A stretch of DNA of 64,000 nt from Xanthobacteraceae bacterium (GCA_022841625.1 JALHRD010000002.1:154526-218525), one strand, 5' to 3'. Counted from the stretch's first letter, positions 54,587 through 63,818 are shown. The notes: generated by a model from the sequence alone, not told the origin. Made by a program: numbers and translations.

Positions 54587-56785
54587 ATGACCGATCTCGC
54601 AACAAGGCTTCCTGTGTCCCGCCGGCAATTCATGGTCGGCGCTGCAGGTCTCACATTCGCGTTTGCACTGCCGGGCGTCACCGATGCCGCGCTGCCGGCA
54701 AGCGAGCGCGTCGGCAAAGAGTTCAATCCGTGGCTGTCGATCGCGCCCGACGGCACCATCACCATCATGTCGGCCGCCACCGAGATGGGGCAGGGCTCGA
54801 TGACCTCGCTGCCGCTCATTCTCGCGGAGGAACTCGATGCCGACTGGTCGCGGGTGCGGATCGTGCCGGTGCCGCCGATTGATCGGCTCTATTCAAATCC
54901 CGCTTATGGGATGATCTACACCGCCGGCAGCAACGCGGTGCGGGTCTATTTCCAGCCGCTGCGGATGTTCGGCGCGCAGGCGCGCCGCGTGCTGCTCGAC
55001 AATGCCGCCAAGCGATGGGGCGTGCCGGTTGAGGAGCTCACCACCGAGCCGAGCGTGGTGGTGCATGCCAAGTCCGGCCGCCGGCTCGGCTATGGCGAGA
55101 TCGCAACCTTTGCCGAAATCCCGGACAAGGCGCCGGAGATCAAGCCCGATCAGCTCAAGAAGGCCAGCGCGTTTCGTCTGATCGGCAAAGATGTCATGCG
55201 CATCGAGGTTCCCGAAAAGGTCAACGGGCGCGCACAATTCGCCATCGACGTGCATCTGCCCGGCATGCTCTACGGCGCGGTGGTGCGTGCGCCGGTCGAG
55301 GGCGCGGCGCCGGATCGGATCGACGACGCCAAAGCCCGCGCGGTGGCGGGCATGGTCAAGGTGATCCGGCTGCCCTATGGCGTCGGCGTGGTGGCGGAAA
55401 CGCCATGGGCGGCGTTCGAGGCCAAGCGCGCGCTGGCGGTGACCTGGACCAGAACCGCCAAAGCCTGGGGCTTTGACAGCGACGCGGGACTTGCGGCCTT
55501 TACCGCAACCGCGCGCGATCTGTCGCAGCCCGGATCGGAATGGTTCAAGGCCGGCGATCTGCGCGACGCATTGGGCAAGGCCGCAACCGCTATGGATGCG
55601 ACCTATCTCAGCGACTACGCCTATCACGCACAGATGGAACCGCTGAATGCGGTGGCATCGGTGTCGGCATCGGGCGATGCCGCCGAAATCTGGACCGGCA
55701 CTCAAAGCCCGACGACGGCGCATGAAGCGACCGCCAAGGCGTTGGGAATTTCACGCGACAAGGTCAAGCTCAACACCTTCTTGATGGGCGGCGGCTTCGG
55801 CCGGCGCGGCCCGCGCGATTCCGATTTCACCGTCGATGCGGTGCTGCTGGCGAAGCAAGCCGGCCGTCCGGTCAAGGTGATGTGGACGCGCGAGGACGAC
55901 ATCCAGAACGGCCGCTTCCGGCCGCTGTCGGCGCATTACCTGCGCGCCGGCATGGATTCGTCGGGGCGGCTGGTGGCCTGGCATCACCGCCATGTCGGCG
56001 ATCGGGTGACGCCGTTCTTCGATCCGGTTCGCTACGAAGCCAACAAGCGCCGTGACGGCATCCTGATGGCCGGCACCGAACTGGGCGGCTACGACGTGCC
56101 GCATCAACTGGTCGAGCAGCTCTATCAGGACACCGGCGTGCGCACCGCGCCGTTGCGCGGGATTGGATTCGTCGCCAACAAGTTTGCGACCGAATCTTTC
56201 ATGGACGAGATCGCACGCCAGCGTGGCGTCGACCCGCTGCAATTCCGTCTTGGCATGCTCGCCAAAAACCCGCGGGCGGCCAAGATTGTCGAGCGCGTGG
56301 CGGCGATGGCGGATTGGCGCCGCGAACGCAAAGGCCGGGCGCTTGGGCTCGCCTATATCGACTATTCCGGCACCCAGGTCGCCGGCATTGCCGAGGTGTC
56401 GCTGGATCGCACAAGCGGCCAGATTGCGGTGCACGATTTCTGGTGCACCATCGATTGCGGCATTGCCATCCAGCCGGACAATGTCGTGGCCCAAAGCGAG
56501 AGCAGCATCGTTTACGGGCTCGGCATCGCCTTGAGCGAGCGGATCACGATCAAGGACGGCGTGGTGCAGCAGTCAAACTTCTACGACTACCATGTGCCGC
56601 GCATGAACGAGACGCCGATGATGCACATCGAGGTGATCCCGAGCGACAATGTGCCGACCGGCGTCGGCCAGATGGCCACGCCGCTGGTGGCGCCCGCGAT
56701 CGGCAACGCGGTCGCCCGCCTCGCGGGCGTGCGCCTGCGGCACGCACCGTTCACGCCGGAGCGCGTGAAACAGGCGCTCGGCTGA
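54587..56785 (+). CDS. iorB: Molybdopterin-binding subunit of a molybdenum hydroxylase, IorB type
   Basis: This 732-residue protein has a Tat signal (SRRQFMVGAAGLTFAFALPGV) and the large-subunit domains: MSAATEMGQGSMTSLPLILAEEL, GGGFGRRGPRDSDFTVDAVLLAKQAGRPVKVMWTREDD, and the C-terminal molybdopterin region. In the GVGEP motif, where Glu is the catalytic base of this superfamily, Q695 is found (TGVGQMATPLVAPAIGNA). The complex with the IorA-like subunit would hydroxylate an N-heterocycle or aldehyde outside the cytoplasm. The Glu to Gln change may alter chemistry. Confidence 0.93.
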   Translation: MTDLATRLPVSRRQFMVGAAGLTFAFALPGVTDAALPASERVGKEFNPWLSIAPDGTITIMSAATEMGQGSMTSLPLILAEELDADWSRVRIVPVPPIDRLYSNPAYGMIYTAGSNAVRVYFQPLRMFGAQARRVLLDNAAKRWGVPVEELTTEPSVVVHAKSGRRLGYGEIATFAEIPDKAPEIKPDQLKKASAFRLIGKDVMRIEVPEKVNGRAQFAIDVHLPGMLYGAVVRAPVEGAAPDRIDDAKARAVAGMVKVIRLPYGVGVVAETPWAAFEAKRALAVTWTRTAKAWGFDSDAGLAAFTATARDLSQPGSEWFKAGDLRDALGKAATAMDATYLSDYAYHAQMEPLNAVASVSASGDAAEIWTGTQSPTTAHEATAKALGISRDKVKLNTFLMGGGFGRRGPRDSDFTVDAVLLAKQAGRPVKVMWTREDDIQNGRFRPLSAHYLRAGMDSSGRLVAWHHRHVGDRVTPFFDPVRYEANKRRDGILMAGTELGGYDVPHQLVEQLYQDTGVRTAPLRGIGFVANKFATESFMDEIARQRGVDPLQFRLGMLAKNPRAAKIVERVAAMADWRRERKGRALGLAYIDYSGTQVAGIAEVSLDRTSGQIAVHDFWCTIDCGIAIQPDNVVAQSESSIVYGLGIALSERITIKDGVVQQSNFYDYHVPRMNETPMMHIEVIPSDNVPTGVGQMATPLVAPAIGNAVARLAGVRLRHAPFTPERVKQALG

Positions 56786-56809
56786 GTGGCGGGTTGAAGC
56801 AAGCGCGGG

Positions 56810-58582
56810 TCAGGCAACTGCGCCCGCGCGAACTTTCTGAAGACGCTGCTCGGTACTGACATAAGCTTGCGCCGCGTCGGTTCCGAACAGTTCAAGCGTG
56901 TCCATCTCGTTGTTGTTGACCGGCGTCATGGCGATATCGGTATAGTTGAAGCGCTGCGGATCGCGTTTAATGCGCAAGTAAATGCGGCGCAGGTGCAAAT
57001 AAAGCGCGCCCCAGCGCACCAGTTTGATCAAAGTCTCGGCGCCGTATTTTGGATAAAACTTCCAAGCGGGCTCAATGGCAAAGCCTGGCCGCCGGTCGCG
57101 CCGGAATTTCTTGCGCAGAAATCCACTCTCGAGCGGATGGACGTTCTCAAGGTCGATGCTGCCCTTGAACCAGGTAATCAGAAACAGCGCGTTGCTTGCG
57201 TTAGCCCGGCTCGAAGCCACGCGCCGCAGGATCGTCTCGACGTGGTCCGTCGTGTAGTAGCGCTGCCAGGCCAGGCGATAGGCGCGATCCCAGTCGGCAG
57301 GGCTCATGCGCGGGTGCGTCGTGCAGACGTGGTTCAGGTCGTATTTGTTGAGGTCGGGGTCGAGCGGTGCGCCCGCGCGATGGAGCTTGAGGTGGTCTTC
57401 CGAACCCGGTAGCGGCGTGAGGTAGAAGAATTCCAGCAGATCGACCGGCAGTTCCCGTTTGATAACGTCGATGTCGTGCAAGATCGAGTCGACGGTGTCA
57501 TTCGGAAAGCCGAGGATGTAGCCGGCATAGGTAATGACCCGCGCCTTCTTCCAGGCCAGCAGCATCTTGCGGTATTCGGTTATCTTGTTCTGTCGTTTCT
57601 TGGCGCCGATGAGATTGTCAGGATTGATGTTCTCAAGTCCAATGAATACGCGCCGTACGCCGGCCTGGGCGCACTTCTCGATGAAGTTCGGCAGCTTGTG
57701 ACACAGCGTGTCAACCTGGATGATGAAGCTGACATTGAGTTTTTCAACTTGTCGCAATTGGATCAGGCGATCGAGGATCGCCTCCCAATCCTTGTTGCGC
57801 GCGAAATTATCATCGGTGATGAAGAAGCTGCGTAGCCCCTGAGCATAATTGACGCGCACGATCGATTCGACGTCGTTGGGCGAGCGGCGACGCGATACTC
57901 TGCCTTGCACGTTGATGATGGTGCAGAACGAACACTGGTAGGGGCAGCCGCGCCCGGCGTCGAAACTCGTTACGCCGCCGGCGGTGCGCTGGGCGCGCTC
58001 CGCCGCCATCAGCGGAATCGGCGTGCCTTCGATACTGGGCAGGGCGTTCATGAAATTGTAGAGCGGTTTTAACGCGCCGGCCGCGGAGTCGCGCAACACC
58101 TGTTCGAGCCGGCCTTCCGCCTCGCCCGCAAACAGCGATACGCCCATCGTCTTGGCGCGTTCAAGGTCGGGGTCGTCGCCGCCGAGCATTGCGATCGTGC
58201 CTGAGATGTGGAAGCCGCCCATCGCCACCGCAATGCCACGCGCCACCAGCGGCGCGGCGATATCGAGGGCGCGCGGAAACTGATTAGACTGCACCCCCAC
58301 CAGCATGACCATGCCGCCGCCGCTTGCGGCCCCGATCATGCGTACAATCCGCCCGGGACGGATGCGGCTGTTGGTCTCGTCAAAGGCGTGAATGTCGATG
58401 TCGACGTCGTCGCCCAGCACGCGGCGGTTGGCGCAGTCCTTAGCCAATCCATAGAGCGAGGCCAGCGAGTTTGAGGGAATAGACGAACGAGCCCATTGAA
58501 TGACGTAACCATCGTCATCATAGTGCGACGGCTTGATGAGGATGAGACAGTAACGCCGGCGCCCCGAAGGGGTGTGGGTCAT
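56810..58582 (-). CDS. B12-binding radical SAM protein
   Basis: From ATG 58582, with GGAGG upstream, the product has 590 residues. The N-terminal ~170 residues form a B12-binding-like domain (CLILIKPSHYDDDGYVIQWA, GVQSNQFPRALDIAAPLVARGIAVAMGGFHISG). The radical SAM core has the CxxxCxxC cluster in DAGRGCPYQCSFCTII, followed by RRRSPNDVESIVRVNYAQGLRSFFITDDNFARN. A C-terminal extension of about 120 residues follows (YPKYGAETLIKLVRWGALYLHLRRIYLR). Relatives methylate or rearrange lipids, hopanoids and antibiotics; the substrate here is unknown. It is convergent with IorB and stands alone. Confidence 0.9.
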   Translation of the reverse strand: MTHTPSGRRRYCLILIKPSHYDDDGYVIQWARSSIPSNSLASLYGLAKDCANRRVLGDDVDIDIHAFDETNSRIRPGRIVRMIGAASGGGMVMLVGVQSNQFPRALDIAAPLVARGIAVAMGGFHISGTIAMLGGDDPDLERAKTMGVSLFAGEAEGRLEQVLRDSAAGALKPLYNFMNALPSIEGTPIPLMAAERAQRTAGGVTSFDAGRGCPYQCSFCTIINVQGRVSRRRSPNDVESIVRVNYAQGLRSFFITDDNFARNKDWEAILDRLIQLRQVEKLNVSFIIQVDTLCHKLPNFIEKCAQAGVRRVFIGLENINPDNLIGAKKRQNKITEYRKMLLAWKKARVITYAGYILGFPNDTVDSILHDIDVIKRELPVDLLEFFYLTPLPGSEDHLKLHRAGAPLDPDLNKYDLNHVCTTHPRMSPADWDRAYRLAWQRYYTTDHVETILRRVASSRANASNALFLITWFKGSIDLENVHPLESGFLRKKFRRDRRPGFAIEPAWKFYPKYGAETLIKLVRWGALYLHLRRIYLRIKRDPQRFNYTDIAMTPVNNNEMDTLELFGTDAAQAYVSTEQRLQKVRAGAVA

Positions 58583-59154
58583 GGTGATGCAGCCTCCGTG
58601 GGACGCGCGCCAGTATGTCCGTCGGGCCAACCCGAAATGTTCGATCCTCGCCTGTTGATGGTAACCCTACCACACGGCTGGGCCAGCGTCTGGGTCGTAT
58701 TGCCCGCTTTCAAACAAGCGGAACAGCACGCTGCCCGGCTCCATTTTTTTGTTTGCTGCGGACTCGAGACGCGATCGTACGATATGCGCGACCGATGACC
58801 CGCGGCATTTCGCTCGGTTTCATCGCGCGCGTTAGGATGCCGCGTCCTTCAAGGCCCTCGCTGTCTTGGCGCCCACGGACGCAAATCGCAGCTCCGAGCA
58901 TCAGCTTTAGGTAATTATGTTCCGGCCCCGGGGCACCGGGTTGGAGCAGCGCCCTGGTTTGGCGGGTTCGGGCGGGGCAATATGGTTAATATTGCATTGC
59001 AATAATTTATGTTGCAATGCAATATAAGCTGTGTCATATTGCTCAAGTGCTGGCTGCCCAGGCTCCGAAACGGGCGAGCCCTCACAAAACCGACCATCGC
59101 CCGGTAGCGAGGGTTCAAACAAGTTTCAGCTCAGCCTTTTGAAGGATGATCACC
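58583..59154. other. Spacer with phasin promoter region
   Basis: About 570 bases without a supported gene. The right part holds the TTGCA-rich dyad at 58991-59023 and the phasin leader. The left ~400 bases, adjoining the radical SAM start, show nothing I can support. Confidence 0.6.
58991..59023. promoter_or_regulatory. PhaR-like operator upstream of the phasin gene
   Basis: ATTGCATTGCAA (58991-59002) and TTGCAATGCAAT (59012-59023) form a perfect 12-bp inverted repeat, and each arm is itself nearly palindromic. TGCA-rich dyads of this kind before phasin genes are targets of the polyhydroxybutyrate-responsive repressor PhaR. It lies about 130 bases before the phasin start. Confidence 0.65.
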
Positions 59155-59655
59155 ATGTCCGAGGCTCTTCACAAGTCGAAGAACAAGGCCAGCGCCAGCG
59201 CGCCCGGTTCGACCGCGTTCGAATTTCCGAAATTCGATATCCCGAATTTCGATATGCCAAAGATGGAAATTCCCGCTGCTTTCCGCGATTTTGCCGAAAA
59301 AAACGCGTCGCAGGTCAAGGATTCTTGCGAGAAAATGCGGGCCGCTGCCGAGGAGGCGACGGACGTGTTTGAGGATACCTACGCCACCGCCAGCAAGGGC
59401 GCGGCGGACTATGGGATCAAGCTGCTTGAGGTCACCCGCACCAATACCGCCGCCGCGTTCGACTTCTATACCGAGCTTATGACGGTGAAGTCCTATTCGG
59501 ACGCGATCGAGCTTTCGACTGAGCACGTTCGCAAGCAGTTCGAGACGGCGACCGCGCAAACCAAGGATCTCGCGGCCCTAGCCCAGAAGGTGGCCACCGC
59601 GACAGCCGAGCCGATCAAGGATGGCGTAACCAAGGTGTTCGCTAAGGTCGCCTGA
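59155..59655 (+). CDS. Phasin (polyhydroxyalkanoate-granule protein)
   Basis: ATG 59155 is nine bases after GAAGG and gives 166 residues; ATG 59146 is possible. The N-terminal part has a short repeated pattern (FEFPKFDIPNFDMPKMEIPA), followed by the helical phasin_2 domain (AFRDFAEKNASQVKDSCEKMRAAAEEATDVFEDTYATASKGAADYGIKLLEVTRTNTAAAFDFYTELMTVKSYSDAIELSTEHVRKQFE). Phasins coat PHB granules. The TTGCA dyad upstream fits PHB-dependent control by PhaR. A strong terminator follows. Confidence 0.93.
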   Translation: MSEALHKSKNKASASAPGSTAFEFPKFDIPNFDMPKMEIPAAFRDFAEKNASQVKDSCEKMRAAAEEATDVFEDTYATASKGAADYGIKLLEVTRTNTAAAFDFYTELMTVKSYSDAIELSTEHVRKQFETATAQTKDLAALAQKVATATAEPIKDGVTKVFAKVA

Positions 59656-59688
59656 AGCTGCCAGTCTAATAGTTTACACCGCTTAAGA

Positions 59689-59718
59689 AAGCCCGGGCTC
59701 ACCGTCCCGGGCTTTTTT
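59689..59718 (+). terminator. Terminator after the phasin gene
   Basis: A 9-bp stem AAGCCCGGG / CCCGGGCTT (59689-59697 with 59706-59714) runs into TTTTTT. Confidence 0.93.
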
Positions 59719-59834
59719 GCGTTTGAACGAAATCCCGACCTGGTGCTACCAAGGAGAGGGTGGACCGTTCTGGGCTTGCCAAGCTTTTGGCCGGCTCCTA
59801 GGTTCGTGCCGCTCTGCGAGCTATTTCGCACTGT

Positions 59835-59911
59835 GCAGCTGTAGCTCAGTTGGTTAGAGCGCCGGTCTGTGGAACCGGAGGTCGGTGGTTCGAGCCCACC
59901 CAGCTGTACCA
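59835..59911 (+). tRNA. tRNA-His (GTG)
   Basis: A full cloverleaf with encoded CCA. The anticodon stem CCGGT/ACCGG holds loop CTGTGGA, giving anticodon GTG (His). The T-arm GGTGG-TTCGAGC-CCACC is perfect. The acceptor pairs as G1:U72 with A73 before CCA, and no G-1:C73 pair is formed. This is the special alphaproteobacterial form, which bypasses the extra 5' G used elsewhere for histidyl identity. Confidence 0.97.
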
Positions 59912-60143
59912 TTCGTCTCGCGATGCATCTGCGTGCATGGGCTTCGGAATTGGACGAGTTTTGCCCAACGCAAGACCGAGACAATCGACCGCATTCCGGT
60001 TCAAGTACCTTTCCAATTGTTCATCGGATTTCGGCCGGCGCCGTTTAGTCCGGGGGTCGAATTGATCGTATAGAGATGTTAACTTCGCGAGGTCGGCGCG
60101 AAAGCGGCGCGTGACGGGGCTCGCGACCAAGGAGTTTTGGGGA

Positions 60144-61121
60144 ATGCCACGACTGCCTGACTGGACGGTACCGGCCGGAACGCAGCCGAAACCGGAAGAC
60201 TACGATTACGATCTCGATCGCGCTCTTGGCGCCGTCGTCGGGATTCGTTCGATTGTGCCGGCCGATGCATTTTCCGCCGAAACGCTCGGCACCGAACGGG
60301 CCGGCAACGGGGTTCTGGTCCGCGAAGACGGTGTCGTTTTGACCATCGGCTATCTCATTACCGAAGCGGAACAGATTTGGCTAACCTTCAGCGATGGGCG
60401 CGTCGCGCCCGGCCACGCGCTTGGCTACGACCAGGAGACCGGATTCGGCCTGGTGCAAGCGCTCGCGCGCGTCGAACTTGAGCCGATCCCGATCGGACAG
60501 TCCGGTGCGCTTCAGGTCGGCGAGCGCGTTGTGGTCGGCGGCGCCGGCGGGCGGACGCATTCGGTGGCGGCGCGTGTCGCTGCCCGGCAGGAATTCGCCG
60601 GCTATTGGGAATACGTGCTCGACGAGGCGATCTTCACCGCGCCGGCGCATCCCAATTGGGGCGGCACCGCGCTGATTGGCGCCCGCGGCGAACTGCAAGG
60701 CATTGGCTCATTGCAGCTTGAGCAGCCGCGCGGGCAGGGCGGCACCGAGCATCTCAACATGGTGGTGCCGATTGATCTGTTCAAACCGATCTTTGACGAC
60801 CTCCTGACGCTGGGTCGCCGCAACCAGCCGCCGCGACCATGGCTTGGGCTTTATGCGACCGAAGTCAATGATCGCGTTGTCGTTGTCGGCATGTCGAGCC
60901 GCGGGCCGGCGCGCTTGGCCGATTTGCGCACCGGCGACGTGGTGCTCGCCGTCGGCGGCGCCGAGGTTAGCGATCTCGCCGGACTGTTCCGGCGCATCTG
61001 GGCGCAGGGCGCGGCCGGCGTCGATGTGCCGCTTACTGTCTATCGTGACGGCAAGACCTTCGAGCTGCGCGTGCCATCCGCCGACCGGCGTCGGTTCTTG
61101 AAGGCGCCGCGGTTGCATTGA
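60144..61121 (+). CDS. HtrA-like trypsin-fold protein with PDZ domain, catalytic residues replaced
   Basis: From ATG 60144, with GGAG upstream, the product has 325 residues. It has the two-barrel HtrA fold (AGNGVLVREDGVVLTIGYLI, LGYDQETGFGLVQAL, PAHPNWGGTALIGARGELQGIGSL) and a C-terminal PDZ domain (PWLGLYATEVNDRVVVVGMSSRGPARLADLRTGDVVLAVGGAEV). The triad positions are not conserved: His is Y70 (LTNAHVV to LTIGYLI), Asp is G100, Ser is W172 (NSGGP to NWGGT). It cannot be a normal serine protease. No signal peptide is evident. A binding or scaffold role is inferred. Confidence 0.88.
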   Translation: MPRLPDWTVPAGTQPKPEDYDYDLDRALGAVVGIRSIVPADAFSAETLGTERAGNGVLVREDGVVLTIGYLITEAEQIWLTFSDGRVAPGHALGYDQETGFGLVQALARVELEPIPIGQSGALQVGERVVVGGAGGRTHSVAARVAARQEFAGYWEYVLDEAIFTAPAHPNWGGTALIGARGELQGIGSLQLEQPRGQGGTEHLNMVVPIDLFKPIFDDLLTLGRRNQPPRPWLGLYATEVNDRVVVVGMSSRGPARLADLRTGDVVLAVGGAEVSDLAGLFRRIWAQGAAGVDVPLTVYRDGKTFELRVPSADRRRFLKAPRLH

Positions 61122-61178
61122 TTATTAAATTCCACGGCGGCATCGTTACGACAACAAAGAAAATCTTGGGAGGAATAA

Positions 61179-62021
61179 ATGGCGAACGAGCACCGCACAG
61201 CGCGTGTTAACTCCGGCGACGTGTCGCTGTTTTATCGCGTTTTTGGCAAGCCTGGCGCAATGCCGATCCTGATCCTGCACGGTTCCAACTATTACGACTC
61301 CGTCGATTGGATCGAAGTCGCTTCGGCGCTCGCGACCGATCGCGAAGTGGTGACGCCCGACCGGCGCGGCTGGGGCGAGTCGACCTGGAGCCCGAGCAAG
61401 GACAATTCGCTCGACGCCTTGCTTGACGACATGCTGGCGGTGATCCGGGTGATGAAATGGTCGAAGGCCATTGTCATGGGTCATTCCGGCGCCGGCCCGA
61501 CCATCATTTCGTTCGCGGTCAATTTCCCGCAGATGACGGAGAAGCTGATTCTGGTCGACAGCCAGATGAATCGCGAAGAGGGCGCGCGGACGGGCAAGTC
61601 GATCGGCAATCCGCCCATTATCTTCGAGTCGGTCGAGGCGGCGATGGCGAAGCACAAATTCAGCAATCCGCCGCGCCTGGCCTGGGATCGCAAGCGCGCC
61701 GAACAGGCCTTCGTCAAGGTCGATCAGGGTTTCATGCTCAAACGCGATCCCGATGGCAGCAACCGCCAGCCGATCGGGGAGGGCGCGTCGTTGCCGCGCC
61801 GGCCGGTGCGCGAAATGTGGGAAGAACTCGGCATGGTCAAGGTTCCGACCGTTATCGTGCGCGGCAATCGTTCGTCGCGCTACCCGGCGGAAACAATCGA
61901 GCGGTTGACCAAGAACTATCCGCACATTCCGCAAGCGGTGGTCGACGCCGAACACGACGTCGCCGGTCAGGCGCCCGACGCGCTGATCGCGCATGTGCGC
62001 AAGTTCATCGCGGGGAGTTAG
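61179..62021 (+). CDS. Alpha/beta-hydrolase
   Basis: ATG 61179, with GGGAGGAAT upstream, gives 280 residues. The alpha/beta fold shows the oxyanion HGSN, nucleophile elbow GHSGAG, and catalytic His in DAEHDVAG. The usual acid after the seventh strand (RGxxSDRY) reads RGNRSSRY, so the Asp is shifted or missing; an Asp at DAEHD could substitute. It lies between the HtrA-like gene and the oxygenase ferredoxin. Hydrolysis of a ring-cleavage product or ester is possible, given the dioxygenase genes. Confidence 0.88.
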   Translation: MANEHRTARVNSGDVSLFYRVFGKPGAMPILILHGSNYYDSVDWIEVASALATDREVVTPDRRGWGESTWSPSKDNSLDALLDDMLAVIRVMKWSKAIVMGHSGAGPTIISFAVNFPQMTEKLILVDSQMNREEGARTGKSIGNPPIIFESVEAAMAKHKFSNPPRLAWDRKRAEQAFVKVDQGFMLKRDPDGSNRQPIGEGASLPRRPVREMWEELGMVKVPTVIVRGNRSSRYPAETIERLTKNYPHIPQAVVDAEHDVAGQAPDALIAHVRKFIAGS

Positions 62022-62024
62022 GCG

Positions 62025-62357
62025 TCAGCCCTCCGCGGTCGGCGCCGGGGTGTCGAGATCGACAAACACCTGGCCGTCGCGAACCTCGGTCTTGAAAGTC
62101 TTGATTGCAATGAAGCAAGGCGGCTGCACCGCCTTGCCGCTCGGCACGTGAAATGCGCCGAAGTGGAAGCTGCACTCGATCGTGTCGCCTTCCAGCGTGC
62201 CGTCCGCCAGATCGGCCATGCCGTGGCTGCAGCGCGCTTCGGTGGCATAATAAATGCCGTTAATATTGTAGATCGCCACGAGTTCGTCGCCGACCTCGCG
62301 GCTGATGACGCCGTTTTCCGGCACATCGGAGGCGGCGCAGACTTGGGTTTCTGCCAT
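62025..62357 (-). CDS. Rieske ferredoxin of a ring-hydroxylating oxygenase
   Basis: The 110-residue product has the Rieske motifs C43-x-H45 (ARCSHGMADLADG) and C62-x2-H65 (ECSFHFGAFHVPSGKA). It is the electron donor type (NdoA/BphF-like) for ring-hydroxylating dioxygenases. The gene is convergent with the alpha/beta-hydrolase and divergent from the oxygenase alpha gene 180 bases away, so the two Rieske genes share a promoter region. Confidence 0.92.
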   Translation of the reverse strand: MAETQVCAASDVPENGVISREVGDELVAIYNINGIYYATEARCSHGMADLADGTLEGDTIECSFHFGAFHVPSGKAVQPPCFIAIKTFKTEVRDGQVFVDLDTPAPTAEG

Positions 62358-62537
62358 GGTGGTCGGGCTCGAGATTTGGCGCCGCAGGCGCGGGCGGGGA
62401 TTAATGCCCGTGCTTTAGCGGTGTCCCCAAAAAGTGCAAGAGGGGAATGCAGGTCGCGGGGTTCTCCGGATTTGACCCGGATTCGGGGAGCTCTATAACC
62501 TAGACTCAACCCGTGGGCGACCGACGAGTTTCATGCC

Positions 62538-63818
62538 ATGTCCGCTTCCTACATTATCGACGATCGCGAAAAGAAGACCTTCCTCCTCGACCGCGAGGTC
62601 CTGGTTTCGGAGGACATCCTGCGCAAGGAGATGGCCAACATCTTCAGCCGCTGCTGGATCTATGTCGGCCATGGCTCCGAACTGAAGAAGCCGGGCGATT
62701 TTGTCTCCCGCAAGGTCGCCGGCCGGCCGGTGATTTTCGTGCGCGATGCCAAGGGCGCCTACCACTGTCTGTTCAATACCTGTCGGCACCGTGGCGCCAT
62801 CGTCTGCACCCAGCGCGATGGCAATGCGCGGCGCTTCATGTGCATCTATCACGGCTGGATCTACGACAATGACGGTTCGCTGGCCCGCGTTCCGGGCGAT
62901 GACGCCTATGCCGAAAGCTTCGACAAGAAAAATTTCGGGCTTCGGCGTCCGGCCCGGTTCGAACAATATCGCGGCTTCTGGTTCATGAACCTCGACAAGG
63001 GCGCGCCGGCGCTGACCGACTATTTGGCCAAAGCCAAAGACTATATCGACCTGGTGATCGACCAGTCGCCGTCCGGACAGATGGAAGTGATCTCCGGCGT
63101 GCAGGAATACGATGTCGCCGCCAACTGGAAGCTGATGGTCGAGAACTCGGTCGACGACTACCACCTGCCGTCCACGCATTCGACCTGGCTCAACTTCATG
63201 GCCAATTCCGGCGTGAAGCTCGAGCCGCCGCCCAAGGATTCTGGCCAGATTCTGCCGACCCGCGGGCTCGCGGTCGAACTCGGCAACGGCCACTTCACCA
63301 CCGACAACATTAATTTCCGCGGCCGGCCGGTCTGCAAGTGGATCCCGCTCTATGGCGAAGCCGCGAAGCCTGAGATGGAGGCGATGCGCGCCGAACTGGT
63401 GCAGCGGCTTGGGCCGGAACGCGCGTCGCGTGTCGCCGACACCAACCGCAATCTGGTAGTCTTCCCCAACCTCGTGATCAACGACGGCTCGTCGGTGACG
63501 ATTCGCACTTTCTATCCCGAGGGGGCGAATAAGATGCATGTCACCGCCTGGGCGGTCGGCCCGGTCGAGGAGAGCGAGAGCGCGCGTGCGCGGCGGCTCG
63601 ATGCGTTCCTCACTTTCTACGGCCCCGGCGGCTTCGCCACGCCCGACGACGTCGAGGCGCTGGAACTGGTGCAGCAGGGTCTCGCCAACTGGCAGGACGA
63701 CCGTTGGTCGGAAATGTCGCGCGGCATGGGCAAGGACGGCGAGCAGCTCAACAGCGACGAGCATCACCTGCGCATTTTCTGGCGGCGCTGGAACGAATTG
63801 ATGGGAGCGCGCGTATGA
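62538..63818 (+). CDS. Aromatic-ring-hydroxylating dioxygenase, alpha subunit
   Basis: The 426-residue product has an N-terminal Rieske domain (C82, H84 in TCRHRGAIVC; C102, H105 in CIYHGW) and a C-terminal catalytic domain. The mononuclear iron site has H209 and H214 in ENSVDDYHLPSTH with bridging Asp residues just before. It is the oxygenase large subunit, inserting both oxygen atoms into an aromatic ring at the cost of NAD(P)H through the ferredoxin. The stop overlaps the beta-subunit start (ATGA). The substrate is unknown; salicylate-, benzoate- or PAH-type are all possible. Confidence 0.94.
   Translation: MSASYIIDDREKKTFLLDREVLVSEDILRKEMANIFSRCWIYVGHGSELKKPGDFVSRKVAGRPVIFVRDAKGAYHCLFNTCRHRGAIVCTQRDGNARRFMCIYHGWIYDNDGSLARVPGDDAYAESFDKKNFGLRRPARFEQYRGFWFMNLDKGAPALTDYLAKAKDYIDLVIDQSPSGQMEVISGVQEYDVAANWKLMVENSVDDYHLPSTHSTWLNFMANSGVKLEPPPKDSGQILPTRGLAVELGNGHFTTDNINFRGRPVCKWIPLYGEAAKPEMEAMRAELVQRLGPERASRVADTNRNLVVFPNLVINDGSSVTIRTFYPEGANKMHVTAWAVGPVEESESARARRLDAFLTFYGPGGFATPDDVEALELVQQGLANWQDDRWSEMSRGMGKDGEQLNSDEHHLRIFWRRWNELMGARV

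Larger units (their letters stand above)
59656..60143. other. Spacer with phasin terminator and tRNA-His gene
   Basis: The stretch holds a terminator at 59689-59718, the tRNA-His gene at 59835-59911, and about 230 bases before the HtrA-like gene with no further feature I can support. Confidence 0.8.

Noticed and set aside
62493..63767. 424-residue minus-strand frame opposite the dioxygenase alpha subunit
   Set aside because: Antisense to a gene with complete Rieske and iron motifs.
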